Counted from the stretch's first letter, positions 16,960 to 25,273 are shown. The stretch is DNA of 26,942 nt from LW40-45 sp048883105 (GCA_048883105.1 JBHLQY010000029.1:1-26942); one strand, 5' to 3'. Notes: generated from the sequence alone by a model not told the origin. Program-made: numbers and translations.

Positions 16960-18516
16960 CTATTCAAATTCAATTGTACTTGGAGGTTTATTTGAGATAT
17001 CGTAAACTACACGGTTTATTCCCTTAACTTCATTAATTATACGAGTTGATATTTTTTCCAATAAATCCCAATCAAGTTTAGCAAAGTTAGCTGTCATAGC
17101 ATCTAAAGATTCGACGATTCTTATGGAGCAAATATACTCATAGGTTCGAAAATCACCCATAACTCCCACTGTTTTTATCGGTAGGAATACACAGAACGCT
17201 TGCCAAAGAGATTCATAGACACCTTCCTTCTTTATTTCCTCTATAAGAATAGTATCTGCCTCCCTAAGGATATCAAGTTTTTCTTTATTGATTGGTCCTA
17301 TGATTCGTACAGCCAAGCCAGGACCTGGAAAGGGATGCCGAATTATAATTTCCTTTGGAAGGCCTAATTTCAACCCAATTTTTCTTACTTCGTCTTTATA
17401 TAGATCTTTAAGTGGTTCGATGATTTTCAGCATCATATTTTCAGGTAAAGTTAAATTATGATGTGATTTAATCTTCGCTGATACTTTACTTGTAGCGCTT
17501 GTTTCTACTCGATCGGGGTAAATAGTCCCTTGAGCAAGATATTTAATATCTGGATACGTTTCTTCTAATTCAATCGTTTTTTTCTCGAACACTTCAATAA
17601 AAGTATATCCAATAATTCGGCGTTTTTCCTCTGGATCATCGACTCCCTTTAGTCTTTCTAAAAAAAGATCTTCGGCATCAACATAATGAAAGTTAAAGTT
17701 TAATTTGTCTCTAAATGTTTCCTGGACTTCTATATGTTCATTTTTTCTTAAAACACCATTATTTATAAAAATGCTGTGCAATCTGTCTCCAATTGCTTTA
17801 TGCATCAATACAGCTGTTACGGAGGAATCTACACCTCCGCTCAATCCCAGAATTACCCTAGTGTTTTTTCCAACTTCTTTTTTGATGTCTTCAATTGATT
17901 GCTTAATCCAATTTTCTAATTTCCATTCTTTTTTACACTCAGCGATTTTTGTTATAAAATTTTCAAGAACAACGTTTCCTTTAGGTGTATGGATGACCTC
18001 GGGATGGAATTGAACACCATAAAAATTTTTTTCTAAATTTCCATAAGCTGCAATAGGACATGTTTCAGTTTTTGCTAATGTTTTAAATCCATTTGGAAGT
18101 CTCTTCACTTGATCTCCATGAGACATCCACACAATTTCCCGTTTATTTAATGTTTTCAATAATTTATTATGTTCAATAATTTCTAATTGTGTTTTACCAT
18201 ATTCTTTATTGTGTTGTGGTTCAATTTTACCTCCAAGTTGATGAATTATTAAGTGATGTCCATAACAAATACCTAAAACAGGGATTTTATTTTCAATTAT
18301 ATACTTAAAAAAGTTTTTTTTTAATTTTGGGCTTCCATCATTATAAATGCTGTTAGGTCCCCCTGAAAGAATTATTGCTTTGGGTTTTAATTCCATTAAT
18401 TTATTAAGATCTGTATCATGCGGTATAATTTCAGTAAATACACCTAACTCTCTTACTCTTCTAGCGATGAGATGGCAATATTGTCCACCAAAATCAACAA
18501 CAACAATTTTTTCCAT
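16960..18516 (-). CDS. guaA: GMP synthase (glutamine-hydrolysing), single chain
   Basis: XMP plus glutamine and ATP to GMP. It is 518 residues, a full-length fusion. The class I glutaminase has Cys84 (GICYGHHL), His171 and Glu173 (VQFHPEVIHT). The ATP pyrophosphatase has the PP-loop LGLSGGVDSS (about 223-232), and the C-terminal dimerisation domain has HPFPGPGLAVRIIG, VGVMGDFRTYEY and the end NKPPSTIEFE. Many euryarchaea carry the two activities on separate genes, so a single chain is notable for an archaeon. It is flanked by the convergent glutamate-synthase-like gene and divergent from the NuoE fragment/Nfn-like unit. Confidence 0.98.
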   Translation of the reverse strand: MEKIVVVDFGGQYCHLIARRVRELGVFTEIIPHDTDLNKLMELKPKAIILSGGPNSIYNDGSPKLKKNFFKYIIENKIPVLGICYGHHLIIHQLGGKIEPQHNKEYGKTQLEIIEHNKLLKTLNKREIVWMSHGDQVKRLPNGFKTLAKTETCPIAAYGNLEKNFYGVQFHPEVIHTPKGNVVLENFITKIAECKKEWKLENWIKQSIEDIKKEVGKNTRVILGLSGGVDSSVTAVLMHKAIGDRLHSIFINNGVLRKNEHIEVQETFRDKLNFNFHYVDAEDLFLERLKGVDDPEEKRRIIGYTFIEVFEKKTIELEETYPDIKYLAQGTIYPDRVETSATSKVSAKIKSHHNLTLPENMMLKIIEPLKDLYKDEVRKIGLKLGLPKEIIIRHPFPGPGLAVRIIGPINKEKLDILREADTILIEEIKKEGVYESLWQAFCVFLPIKTVGVMGDFRTYEYICSIRIVESLDAMTANFAKLDWDLLEKISTRIINEVKGINRVVYDISNKPPSTIEFE

Positions 18517-18649
18517 ATCTAATTATATTAATTTTGCCTTTTTCAAAAGTTTATCCCTTTGGTTATATCTACTAATTAATAATTACCATAAATCAAATTT
18601 ATTTAAGCTTTAGGCAAAAATTTAAACTTATATAACTAGTATAATAGAC

Positions 18650-18670
18650 TTTTATTTTATCAAAATAAAA
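18650..18670. promoter_or_regulatory. Perfect 9-bp inverted repeat in the guaA/nfn divergent region
   Basis: TTTTATTTT, 3-nt spacer ATC, then AAAATAAAA. It sits between the two divergent starts, about 33 nt upstream of ATG 18703, overlapping where core promoter elements are expected. It could be an operator. The low complexity means it could also be chance. Confidence 0.35.
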
Positions 18671-18702
18671 TTAATTAGTATAAATAATTTATTCCTTATT
18701 AT

Positions 18703-18858
18703 ATGGAAGTAGATAAGTATAATCAAGAAGTTTTACAAGAAGTTTCTATTAATGAAAAAAATGAAATAGATTCTATTTTAAAATCTTATAAATATGAAAA
18801 GGAAACTATCATTTCAATATTGCAAGATATTCAAGATCGATTTGGTTATTTACCTTAA
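18703..18858 (+). pseudogene. NuoE/HndA-like N-terminal fragment (51 codons), truncated
   Basis: ATG 18703 to TAA 18858 encodes 51 residues ending YEKETIISILQDIQDRFGYLP. This matches the N-terminal helical part of NuoE/HndA-type [2Fe-2S] subunits (typical pattern I-x-x-I-L-Q-x-I-Q-x-x-F-G-Y-L-P), but stops exactly after F-G-Y-L-P. The thioredoxin-fold domain with the four cluster cysteines is missing. The next 28 nt hold further stops, then the nfnS-like gene begins. A TATAAATAA box lies at 18679-18687. Either a decayed remnant of a diaphorase/hydrogenase subunit or a genuine stand-alone helical domain kept with the Nfn-like pair. Confidence 0.6.
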
Positions 18859-18874
18859 AATTTTATTACCTAAT

Positions 18875-18881
18875 AGGTGAT
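18875..18881 (+). promoter_or_regulatory. Perfect Shine-Dalgarno that selects a CTG start for the nfnS-like gene
   Basis: AGGTGAT is fully complementary to the conserved archaeal 16S rRNA 3' end and lies 5 nt before CTG 18887, but 20 nt before the TTG at 18902. Confidence 0.6.
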
Positions 18882-18886
18882 TTGAC

Positions 18887-19771
18887 CTGCCCTATAAAAT
18901 ATTGAAAAAAATTGAATTAGTAAAGGATCTGCTATATGAGATGGATTTTGAAACACCACAAATTGCAAAAAAAGCTCATGCAGGTAACTTTGTTATAATT
19001 CGAATTAATGATAAAGGAGAAAGAATACCTCTTACAATAGCAGAATATAATCGAGTAATAGGAAGCATTACAATTGTATTTCAGGTTGTTGGAAAAACCA
19101 CTAAACTCCTCTCGCATCAAAACGTTGGAGATGAGATTTTGGATGTTGTAGGACCTTTGGGTAATAAAATTCATATAGAGAAATACCACCATCCCGTTGT
19201 AATAATAGGTGGGGGTGTTGGAATAGCTCCCTGTTATCCTCAAGCAAAAGAATTAAAAGAAGCTGGAAACAAGATTATATCCATAATAGGTGCAAGAAAT
19301 TCAAAATTATTATTTTGGAAAGAAAAAATGGGTGATGTTAGTGATGAATTAATCATTTGTACAGATGATGGGAGTGAAGGTATAAAAGGAGTCGTAATTG
19401 GCCCTCTCATTGACCTATTAAAGAAGGAAGAACTGAGTCTAGTGATCGCAATTGGACCTTTAATAATGATGAAATATGTTGCTCTCACAACAAATGGATC
19501 TCAAGGGTTACCTAAAATAAAGACCTATGTTTCTTTGAATACTATTATGATTGACGGCACGGGTATGTGCGGAGGATGTCGCTTTTCCACAATGGATGGT
19601 GAGATCTATTTTGCATGTGTTGATGGACCTGATATTGATGGACACTCAGTAGATTTTGATAATTTAATAAAGCGGGCAAAAAGATTTATCCCTCAAGAAA
19701 AAGAAAGTTTGGAACGTTATGACCATGAATGCGCTGCTTTAGAGAATTTTAAAAAGAGAGTTGAATTTTAA
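18887..19771 (+). CDS. NfnS/SudB/GltX-like NAD(P)-ferredoxin reductase subunit
   Basis: A small FNR-type subunit of NADH-dependent ferredoxin:NADP oxidoreductase (sulfide dehydrogenase beta). The FAD-binding beta barrel has GNFVIIRI and ERIPLTIAEYN. The NAD(P)-binding domain has PVVIIGGGVGIAPCYPQAKEL, with IIGARNS and TDDGSEGIKG. The C-terminal [2Fe-2S] site has Asp and three Cys in DGTGMCGGCRFSTMDG and FACVDGPD, the Asp/Cys3 ligand set of NfnS. Starting at CTG 18887 gives MPYKILKKIEL (294 residues), matching the family's usual Y-K-I-L-x-K beginning, and has a perfect Shine-Dalgarno 5 nt upstream; TTG 18902 has none at good spacing. Its stop is 1 nt before the next gene's ATG. Confidence 0.93.
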   Translation: MPYKILKKIELVKDLLYEMDFETPQIAKKAHAGNFVIIRINDKGERIPLTIAEYNRVIGSITIVFQVVGKTTKLLSHQNVGDEILDVVGPLGNKIHIEKYHHPVVIIGGGVGIAPCYPQAKELKEAGNKIISIIGARNSKLLFWKEKMGDVSDELIICTDDGSEGIKGVVIGPLIDLLKKEELSLVIAIGPLIMMKYVALTTNGSQGLPKIKTYVSLNTIMIDGTGMCGGCRFSTMDGEIYFACVDGPDIDGHSVDFDNLIKRAKRFIPQEKESLERYDHECAALENFKKRVEF

Positions 19772-19772
19772 A

Positions 19773-22496
19773 ATGGAAGAAAAACCACCAATAATTAAAA
19801 AATTGCTTGAGAACAAAGATGCGATTCTAAAAACAAACAAATATAATGAAAGCGAGTTCCAATCCTTTATTTATTCTCTACACCAAGCTGAAAATCAAAG
19901 AGAAGCGATCTTACAAAAAATCGAAGAATTAAAAGAATTAAATATTGAAAGGTTAAAGGAAGAATTAGAAATTTCTTATCAAGATTTAATTTTAAACATT
20001 GAATACCTAAAAGAATTAGGAATTTTAAATTTTATAGGAGAAAAATCAAGATTTTTCCAAAAATTTCTTGAAAAAAATGAAACAAAAGGAATTTTTCCAA
20101 ATGTTTCTTTAATTAAAGATACAAACTTATGTTGCGGATGTGGTTTATGCTCTTCAGTGTGTCCCGTGAATTCCATTGACTATTCTAATGGGATTTTTAA
20201 AGTTAATGTAGAAACTTGTATTAAATGTGGAATATGTTTTGCCAGCTGTCCTAGGTCTTTTTTCCCTATAAATCTTAAAAAACTCAAAGAAAGCGAAGAA
20301 CCAGAAATAAAATCTTCGGATCAGATCAATTATTATCGAGAGGTTTATAGCGCTCACACTCTCGATGATAAAATTAGGGAAGGTGCTCAAGATGGCGGTA
20401 TTGTGACCTCTCTACTTAAAACTGCCTTTGAAGAAAATTTAATTGATGCTGCATTAGCTGTAGGTGAGGCTGCTGAACCTCATAAACCACTACCTCTTTT
20501 TGTTGAAAATTTTGAGGATTTATTAACAACTTCTGGAACAAAATATAGTAATTCTCCCTCGTTAAAAATTTTAGATCTCTCTAAAAAATATAAAAAAGTC
20601 GCGATCGTTGGAACACCATGTATGATGGAAGCTTTAAAGAAGATCTCATTTTACCCTTTAAATAAACCTTTTTACCCTAATATTGAATTTAAAATAGGAT
20701 TATTCTGCATGGAATCTTTTGATTATTCAGAAATAATTAATCTTCTAAAAAACGAATTTCAGAAAAACCCTGAAGATATCAAGAAAATGGATATTGATAA
20801 AGGCAAATTTTTTCTTTTTAATAATGATGGCTCATCAATAAATATACCATTAAAAAATATTAAAAAATATGGCAGATTGGGATGCTTCTTCTGCGATGAT
20901 TTAACTGCGGAGCAGGCTGACATTTCAGTAGGGTCTATTGGTTCCGAATCAGGTTGGTCAACAGTTATAATTCGAACAAAAAAAGGTGCTGATCTCTTCC
21001 AAAAAGCTTTAGATCTACAAATTATTGAAACAAAAAAAATTAAAGAAGATGATAATAGTTTTATTTTACTTAGTAGAATTTCAAAATCTAAGCAGAAAAC
21101 TTATAAGAAAGGGCGCCGACCAAAAATGATTGAACAAGACCCTAAGGAGAGAACTAATAACTTTAACGAAGTTCCCCTTGGGATATCAGAAAAAATGGTT
21201 CAATTAGAAGTTCAAAGATGTTTGCAATGCGGAAAACCATTATGTATGAAGGGATGTCCTGTAAATATTGAAATTCCAAGATTTATTAGGCTATTAAAAT
21301 TAGGTAAAAATATCGATGCTCTCTCCTGTATTAAAAAAGATAATTTATTGCCTGCTATTTGTGGAAGAGTATGTCCACAAGAAACGCAATGTGAAGAAAA
21401 ATGCTTATTAAATTCTTTAGGAGAACCTATTGCCATTGGATATTTAGAAAGATATATTGCTGATTGGGAGAGAAATAATAACCTTAAGGAATGCCCTGAC
21501 TGTGAAGCTCCAAAAAATATTAAAGTCGCTATTATAGGTTCGGGTCCTGCGGGTTTAACTTGTGCGGGGGATCTAGCAATGCGAGGTTATGATGTGGTTA
21601 TATTTGAGGCGTTTCACGCAGGCGGAGGTGTTTTGGTGTATGGTATTCCCGAATTTCGATTACCTAAGGAAATTGTTAGAGAAGAAATCGAGACATTAAA
21701 TATGCTTGGTGTTAAGATAAAATTTAATACAATTATAGGTAGAACTTACACTATAAAGGATTTAAAAGAAATGGGTTTCGAGGCATTTTTCATCGGTGTT
21801 GGGGCAGGACTTCCCATGTTCCTAAACGTTCCTGGATTGAATTTGAATGGTGTTTTAACAGCAAACGAATTTCTTACACGATCAAATTTAATGAAAGCAT
21901 ATAGATTTCCAGAGTATGACACACCGATTAAAGTCGGAAAAGTCGTCACCGTCATTGGAGGAGGTAACGTTGCTTTAGATTCTGCCAGAACGGCCCTAAG
22001 ACTGGGTGCTGATAAGGTTATAATTGTATATAGAAGATCTGAAAAAGAGATGCCTGCTAGGAGAGAAGAATATCAGCATGCGAAAGAAGAAGGTATTGAA
22101 TTTCAGTTTTTAACAAATCCTGTGAAATTCATTGGAGATGAAGATGACAACGTTTTCCGAATGGAATGTATTCGCATGAAACTCGGCGAGCCAGACGAAT
22201 CAGGAAGGTGCAGACCAATTCCAATTAAAGACTCTGAATTTATAATAGATACAGATACAGTTATTATAGCTGTTGGTGCACGAGCAAATCCAATTCTCAC
22301 AAAATCTATCCCTGAATTGAAATTAAACAGGTTGGGATATATTGAAACTGATGAAAATGGTAAAACAAATGTGGATGGCCTTTATGCAGGAGGAGACATT
22401 GTAACAGGTGCTGCTACAGTTATTTCTGCGATGGGTGCTGGGCGAAAGGCCGCGAATGCAATACATGAATATTTAGGAACGAAAATGGATTGTTAA
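19773..22496 (+). CDS. Fusion of ferredoxin, FrhB/FdhB (F420-type) and NfnL/GltD-like domains
   Basis: A 907-residue multi-domain flavo-Fe-S protein. Order: a helical, possibly winged-helix N-terminus (about 1-100); a 2[4Fe-4S] ferredoxin (CCGCGLCSSVCPV and CIKCGICFASCPR, about 120-160); an FrhB/FdhB N+C module (about 185-440: REGAQDGGIVTSLL, TTSGTKYSNSP, VGTPCMMEAL, GLFCMES, CFFCDDLTAEQADISVG); then a complete NfnL/GltD-type subunit (about 452-907: DPKERTNNFNEV, CLQCGKPLCMKGCPV, FAD motif AIIGSGPAGLT, YGIPEFRLPK, NAD(P) motif VIGGGNVALDSARTA, final YAGGDIVTGAATVISAMGAG). With the upstream NfnS-like subunit it forms a bifurcating-transhydrogenase-like pair extended by an FrhB module. Use of F420 is inferred. 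I chose ATG 19773 over TTG 19761. Confidence 0.93.
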   Translation: MEEKPPIIKKLLENKDAILKTNKYNESEFQSFIYSLHQAENQREAILQKIEELKELNIERLKEELEISYQDLILNIEYLKELGILNFIGEKSRFFQKFLEKNETKGIFPNVSLIKDTNLCCGCGLCSSVCPVNSIDYSNGIFKVNVETCIKCGICFASCPRSFFPINLKKLKESEEPEIKSSDQINYYREVYSAHTLDDKIREGAQDGGIVTSLLKTAFEENLIDAALAVGEAAEPHKPLPLFVENFEDLLTTSGTKYSNSPSLKILDLSKKYKKVAIVGTPCMMEALKKISFYPLNKPFYPNIEFKIGLFCMESFDYSEIINLLKNEFQKNPEDIKKMDIDKGKFFLFNNDGSSINIPLKNIKKYGRLGCFFCDDLTAEQADISVGSIGSESGWSTVIIRTKKGADLFQKALDLQIIETKKIKEDDNSFILLSRISKSKQKTYKKGRRPKMIEQDPKERTNNFNEVPLGISEKMVQLEVQRCLQCGKPLCMKGCPVNIEIPRFIRLLKLGKNIDALSCIKKDNLLPAICGRVCPQETQCEEKCLLNSLGEPIAIGYLERYIADWERNNNLKECPDCEAPKNIKVAIIGSGPAGLTCAGDLAMRGYDVVIFEAFHAGGGVLVYGIPEFRLPKEIVREEIETLNMLGVKIKFNTIIGRTYTIKDLKEMGFEAFFIGVGAGLPMFLNVPGLNLNGVLTANEFLTRSNLMKAYRFPEYDTPIKVGKVVTVIGGGNVALDSARTALRLGADKVIIVYRRSEKEMPARREEYQHAKEEGIEFQFLTNPVKFIGDEDDNVFRMECIRMKLGEPDESGRCRPIPIKDSEFIIDTDTVIIAVGARANPILTKSIPELKLNRLGYIETDENGKTNVDGLYAGGDIVTGAATVISAMGAGRKAANAIHEYLGTKMDC

Positions 22497-22513
22497 TAGG
22501 TTATAATAAATAA

Positions 22514-22521
22514 TTTTAAAT
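22514..22521 (+). promoter_or_regulatory. Box A candidate of gdhA
   Basis: TTTTAAAT is centred about 27 nt before the ATG at 22545, which has no Shine-Dalgarno. This suggests an independent, leaderless transcript for glutamate dehydrogenase. Confidence 0.45.
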
Positions 22522-22544
22522 GAAATCCTTATTGATTTTTATTT

Positions 22545-23795
22545 ATGGAGATAAATCCCTATGTAGTAGCTTTAAAGCAATTAGATGATGTAGCGAAATT
22601 TATGAATTTAGATCCCGATATTCACGAGAGACTAAAATATCCTCAGCGTACTTTAACAGTTTCAATTCCCATTATAATGGATAATGGTACTCTTAAAATC
22701 TTTGAAGGTCACAGAGTTCAACATTGTGTGATAAGAGGTCCTGGAAAAGGAGGTATAAGATATGATATCAATGTAACTCTTGATGAAATCAAAGCTTTAG
22801 CAATGTGGATGACATGGAAAACAAGTTTATTAAAATTGCCCCTAGGAGGTGCAAAAGGCGGAATAAAAGTAGAACCAAAAAATTTGTCGAAAGCGGAATT
22901 AGAACGGTTAACAAGAAGGTATACGGTTGAAATCATAAATATGATTGGACCCAATAAAGATATTCCCGCGCCAGATATGAATACAGATGCTCAGATTATG
23001 GCTTGGATAATGGATGTTTATTCAATGCATAAAGGTGAAACGACACCAGGTGTAGTTACTGGAAAGCCTGTTGAGATAGGGGGTTCCCTTGGGAGAAATA
23101 GAGCGACTGGAATGGGTTTATTTTTTATAGCCAAAGCAATTTCTAAAAAACTTGAATTAAATATTCAAACATTTACAGTAGTAGTTCAAGGTTTTGGAAA
23201 AGTAGGTAGTGTAATAACAGAAGAATTAAATAATTTAGGCTGTAAAATAATTGCTGTATCTGACTCAACGGCTGGACTTCATTCCAAAGAAGGTCTTAAT
23301 GTTAATGAATTAATTGAATGGAAAAGAAATCGAAAATCATTCAAAGATTATCAAGGAAACAACGTAAATATTATTCCCAACGAAGATGTGCTTACATTAA
23401 AATGTGATATTTTAATTCCTGCTGCAAAAGAGAATCAAATAACAAAAAACAATGCTGATAGAATAGATTGTAGAATTTTATTAGAAGGAGCAAATGGTCC
23501 TACAACACCCGAAGCAGATAAAATTCTTAATAATAAAGGCATCACGGTAGTTCCAGATATTCTAGCAAATAGTGGTGGGGTTTTAGTATCATATTTTGAA
23601 TATATTCAAGATATAAACGCCTATTTCTGGGGCATAGAAAGAATTAATCAAGAGCTCAAAAAAGTTATATTAAAGGTATTCGAGGATGTGTATCAGCTTT
23701 CTCAAGAGAAAAATATTTCGCTTAGAATGGCAGCATACATTCTTGCGGTTTCTGGAGTTGCTGAAGCAATAAGATTAAGAGGTCATTATCCATAA
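22545..23795 (+). CDS. gdhA: Glutamate dehydrogenase (Glu/Leu/Phe/Val dehydrogenase family)
   Basis: Reversible oxidative deamination of glutamate to 2-oxoglutarate and ammonia. It is 416 residues, the usual size of hexameric archaeal/bacterial GDH. Substrate-side motifs: GPGKGGIRYD, the catalytic/substrate lysine region KLPLGGAKGGIKV (about residues 93-105), and GPNKDIPAPDMNTDAQIMAWIMD. The Rossmann domain has VVQGFGKVGS (about 211-220), with a following DSTAG at the end of beta-2. The C-terminal motifs are EGANGPTTPEAD, NSGGVLVSYFEYIQD and MAAYILAV. The exact substrate (Glu versus Leu/Val) cannot be proved by eye, but the company of GOGAT and GS genes favours glutamate. It lies 48 nt after the Nfn-like fusion and converges with the UDP-sugar dehydrogenase. 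Confidence 0.94.
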   Translation: MEINPYVVALKQLDDVAKFMNLDPDIHERLKYPQRTLTVSIPIIMDNGTLKIFEGHRVQHCVIRGPGKGGIRYDINVTLDEIKALAMWMTWKTSLLKLPLGGAKGGIKVEPKNLSKAELERLTRRYTVEIINMIGPNKDIPAPDMNTDAQIMAWIMDVYSMHKGETTPGVVTGKPVEIGGSLGRNRATGMGLFFIAKAISKKLELNIQTFTVVVQGFGKVGSVITEELNNLGCKIIAVSDSTAGLHSKEGLNVNELIEWKRNRKSFKDYQGNNVNIIPNEDVLTLKCDILIPAAKENQITKNNADRIDCRILLEGANGPTTPEADKILNNKGITVVPDILANSGGVLVSYFEYIQDINAYFWGIERINQELKKVILKVFEDVYQLSQEKNISLRMAAYILAVSGVAEAIRLRGHYP

Positions 23796-23815
23796 AAATA
23801 TAATTTCTTTAAAAA

Positions 23816-25174
23816 CTATTTAAAATCTATGCGTCCCATTGCTCTGAAATTTAAAGCTTTATTAAATTCATCATAATCATATATTCTCCTACCATCAATT
23901 AGATTTGGAGTATTCATATTTTTCTTAAAATCATCGGGAGTTAGTTGCTTAAATTCATCCCAGTCAGTTATTAAAAGGGCACATTCTGAATCTCTCAATG
24001 CTTCTTCAACAGAGTCAGCATACTTTATTTTTTCTCCAATGGCTTCTTTTGCGGATTCTTTAGCTTTAGGATCATACCCCACGATATCAGTGACATTCCT
24101 TCTTAATAATTCATTAACAACTCTAATGCTCGGAGCTTCCCTCATATCATCGGTACCCGGTTTAAAGGAAAGACCAAGTAAAGTAACTTTTTTACCCGCT
24201 AATTTACCTATTAATTCTTCCGCTATAGCAACAATGCGAATTGCTCTAAGATCATTTCTTTCTAGAACGGCCTCTAATATTTTAGAAACATACCCCATAG
24301 ATCTTGACCATCTAGTAATAGCATTTACATCTTTATGAAAACAAGCACCTCCAAAACCTACGCCAGCACCAAGAAATCTATGGTTGATTCTATAATCTAA
24401 GCCTACGCCTTCCATAACCTGAACAACATCAACATTGGGAACTAATTCCGCAAAATTTGCAAATTCATTAGCGTACGATATTTTTGTTGCTAATAGACAG
24501 TTATTTCCATATTTAACTAATTCAGCACTTTCCAAATTCATTCGTTTGATTGGACAGTTTTTTAAATGATCTCCGTAGAAATATTCATAAAATTCTTGAA
24601 GCATTGCTCCACTTTTCTCGTCTATTGAACCAATAATTATTCTGTCTGGATAAAGTGTATTCTCTAAACTTCTTCCTTCGGCAAGGAATTCAGGTTGCAT
24701 ACACAATCCAAAATCTTTACCAGGTTCCTTTCCTGAAACTTGAGTGATAATTTTACCTACTAAATTCCTTGTAGTTCCTGGAACTACTGTGGATCTTACA
24801 ACAATTAAGCGATATTTACCACTTTTTTTTAAGGCTTCACCTATTTCTTTCGCGGTACTTTCGATAAAACCTAAATTGATCGATTTATCTGATCGCATTG
24901 GTGTTCCTTGTGTAATCATTGAAATATCTGTTTCTAAAATGGCTTGAATAGGATCAGTTAAACATTTAAGAAGGTCTGGCTTTTGTTCCTTTATTTCAGT
25001 TAGGATTTCGGCTAAGCCCTCTTCAAAAAAAGGAGACTTGAAATCATTTATTATACTAGCTTTCTTTTCATTGTGTGTCGAGGCTAAAACTTTAATATCC
25101 TTCTGAGCAAAGCATGCCGCAGAACATAATCCAATAAAACCAGTTCCTAAGATTGAGACACTATGCTTATACAT
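23816..25174 (-). CDS. UDP-glucose/GDP-mannose dehydrogenase family protein
   Basis: NAD-dependent four-electron oxidation of a nucleotide sugar to its uronic acid, for surface glycans. It is 452 residues. The N-terminal Rossmann has SILGTGFIGLCSAACFAQ (about 7-24), then RSTVVPGTT, QPEFLAEGRSLENTLYPDRIIIG and KYGNNCLLATKISYANEFANF. The catalytic Cys is in GVGFGGACFHKD, where many relatives have CFPKD. The C-terminal domain has LLGLSFKPGTDDMREAPS. UDP-glucose 6-dehydrogenase is the most likely activity, but UDP-GlcNAc or GDP-mannose substrates cannot be excluded. A TATATA box (25198-25203) lies about 26 nt before the ATG, so it is probably transcribed on its own. Confidence 0.93.
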   Translation of the reverse strand: MYKHSVSILGTGFIGLCSAACFAQKDIKVLASTHNEKKASIINDFKSPFFEEGLAEILTEIKEQKPDLLKCLTDPIQAILETDISMITQGTPMRSDKSINLGFIESTAKEIGEALKKSGKYRLIVVRSTVVPGTTRNLVGKIITQVSGKEPGKDFGLCMQPEFLAEGRSLENTLYPDRIIIGSIDEKSGAMLQEFYEYFYGDHLKNCPIKRMNLESAELVKYGNNCLLATKISYANEFANFAELVPNVDVVQVMEGVGLDYRINHRFLGAGVGFGGACFHKDVNAITRWSRSMGYVSKILEAVLERNDLRAIRIVAIAEELIGKLAGKKVTLLGLSFKPGTDDMREAPSIRVVNELLRRNVTDIVGYDPKAKESAKEAIGEKIKYADSVEEALRDSECALLITDWDEFKQLTPDDFKKNMNTPNLIDGRRIYDYDEFNKALNFRAMGRIDFK

Positions 25175-25197
25175 TTAAACTCTTTCCAATTTTTTTT

Positions 25198-25203
25198 TAT
25201 ATA
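25198..25203 (-). promoter_or_regulatory. Box A candidate of the UDP-sugar dehydrogenase gene
   Basis: TATATA followed by an A-rich run on the minus strand, about 26 nt upstream of ATG 25174, with no Shine-Dalgarno. Fits leaderless initiation. Confidence 0.42.
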
Positions 25204-25273
25204 TTGAAATGATAAATTATAATTAAAAATTTTTATGGTTTTAACTTTTTTATCTGCTGATTTTAATTTCCCA

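Noticed and set aside
19240..19488. Minus-strand open frames inside the nfnS-like gene
   Set aside because: Shadow frames of a gene with intact FNR and [2Fe-2S] motifs on the plus strand.
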